Source of the DNA: Verrucomicrobiota bacterium
Lineage (GTDB): Bacteria; Verrucomicrobiota; Verrucomicrobiia; Opitutales; Puniceicoccaceae
Direction: 5' to 3'
NCBI GenBank assembly: GCA_038744685.1
Contig: JBCDMB010000008.1
Span: 62,001-126,000 of the forward strand
Length of the DNA stretch: 64,000 bases
Below the pieces are notes generated by a model. That model worked only from the letters and a program-made list of their open reading frames with translations. It was not told where the DNA came from and searched no databases. Shown piece by piece: positions 63,512-64,000 of the stretch. How positions within the stretch are numbered: the first letter of the stretch is position 1; the number at the start of each line of letters is the position of its first letter. The position numbers were made by a program, and so were the translations under genes.

Positions 63512-64000
63512 TCAATAAGGCGCTGCAGTTACCTCAACCCGACGTAAAAGTTCTCTCCGGATCTTTGGTGACCATTCAAAGAATGACTCTTCGTTTCGCT
63601 TCTCAATAGAAGGAGTATTTACGCCGTTGTCATTTATATCCTCTAATCCCACTCCCCAATCGCCAAGAAGGACCCAATGGGTTGCGGAATCGGAATCATC
63701 CACTGTCTTCTCCCTGTTTAGATACTTACCACTTACATACAGCCTACCCAACTCGCTAACTCTGAACTGTTTATAAAAATCCCATCCCCTTGGACTACCT
63801 CCTACGATTCCCGACTGCCCTACGGCCGCACACTCGTAAAATCGAACAAGACCATTTAGCGATGATTCTTTTACGTAGGCCGCGGCGGCCGCATCATTGA
63901 AGGCATTGTGAACATGATCTGGGTTCTCAAGTGATCCTACGTGATAAAAAGAACTAGTCCAATGCGAGATGATGCAGACCTTTTCGAGCAAATCCAACCG
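63512..64000 (-). CDS. C-terminal fragment of an unrecognised protein (start outside window)
   Basis: An open minus-strand frame runs off the right edge, with 162 residues visible up to the stop at 63512. It contains 'W-D-F-Y-K-Q-F-R-V-S-E-L-G-R-L-Y', THWVLLGDWGVGLEDINDNG and a basic tail (KIRRELLRRVEVTAAPY). No family was recognised, although the aromatic-rich sequence resembles secreted glycan enzymes. It precedes the DUF5703 gene by 147 bases on the same strand. Confidence 0.5.
   Translation of the reverse strand, partial: RLDLLEKVCIISHWTSSFYHVGSLENPDHVHNAFNDAAAAAYVKESSLNGLVRFYECAAVGQSGIVGGSPRGWDFYKQFRVSELGRLYVSGKYLNREKTVDDSDSATHWVLLGDWGVGLEDINDNGVNTPSIEKRNEESFFEWSPKIRRELLRRVEVTAAPY

Overview
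The window looks like a chromosomal polysaccharide-utilisation region from a marine bacterium of the PVC group, most likely Verrucomicrobiota (Opitutales/Puniceicoccales-like). This rests on gene content alone: seven formylglycine-type sulfatases, four GH2 enzymes, a PEP-CTERM protein, Tat-exported Gfo/Idh/MocA oxidoreductases, DUF1080, DUF5107 and DUF5703 proteins, an XylR-type LacI/AraC hybrid regulator, and no SusC/SusD pair. No rRNA, tRNA, CRISPR array, phage or transposase was seen. Almost every enzyme carries a Sec or Tat signal peptide, so glycan breakdown is mainly periplasmic or extracellular, with uptake by MFS, FucP-type, SSS and NRAMP-like carriers.

Layout. (1) 1-3235 +: end of a secreted protein, then a GH2 enzyme with two discoidin-like domains. 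(2) 3563-3973 +: small secreted ABM-like protein. (3) 3996-15620: AraC regulator divergent from a tightly coupled operon, sugar MFS - GH105 - sulfatase - DUF5107/TPR - GH2. (4) 16178-18837: PEP-CTERM protein divergent from a sulfatase. (5) 21788-18905 -: double DUF1080 protein and Gfo/Idh oxidoreductase, a candidate 3-keto-glycoside route. (6) 32280-22154 -: GH110-like beta-helix enzyme followed by two tandem giant paralogues resembling GH150 lambda-carrageenase. (7) 32497-33423 +: secreted protein of unknown role. (8) 33661-42681 +: PL8 lyase - S1_8-like sulfatase - sulfatase - GH2 - FucP-like symporter. (9) 49288-43007 -: SSS symporter - sulfatase - GH2. (10) 55919-49657 -: NRAMP-like carrier - cupin - ThuA-like - Gfo/Idh - S1_7-like sulfatase, divergent from the XylR-type regulator (56061-57254). 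(11) 64000-57304 -: partial gene, DUF5703 protein, S1_11-like sulfatase, PhoD-like protein.

How it may work together. The GH110/GH150 pairing, galactosidase-type GH2s and sulfatases fit a sulfated alpha/beta-galactan such as lambda-carrageenan. The PL8 lyase, GH105 and the S1_7-, S1_8- and S1_11-like sulfatases point to a second, uronate-containing (glycosaminoglycan-like) sulfated glycan, or to a mixed polymer. An 18-bp palindrome, CCTATACA-AG-TGAATAGG and variants, recurs upstream of five transcription units (near 17.1, 21.9, 32.4, 33.6 and 49.4 kb, with a weaker copy near 3.4 kb). It suggests that these separate operons form one regulon. Two modules might hold little-described chemistry: the NRAMP-like/cupin/ThuA/Gfo operon, whose carrier lacks the usual metal-binding motif, and the double-DUF1080/Gfo pair.
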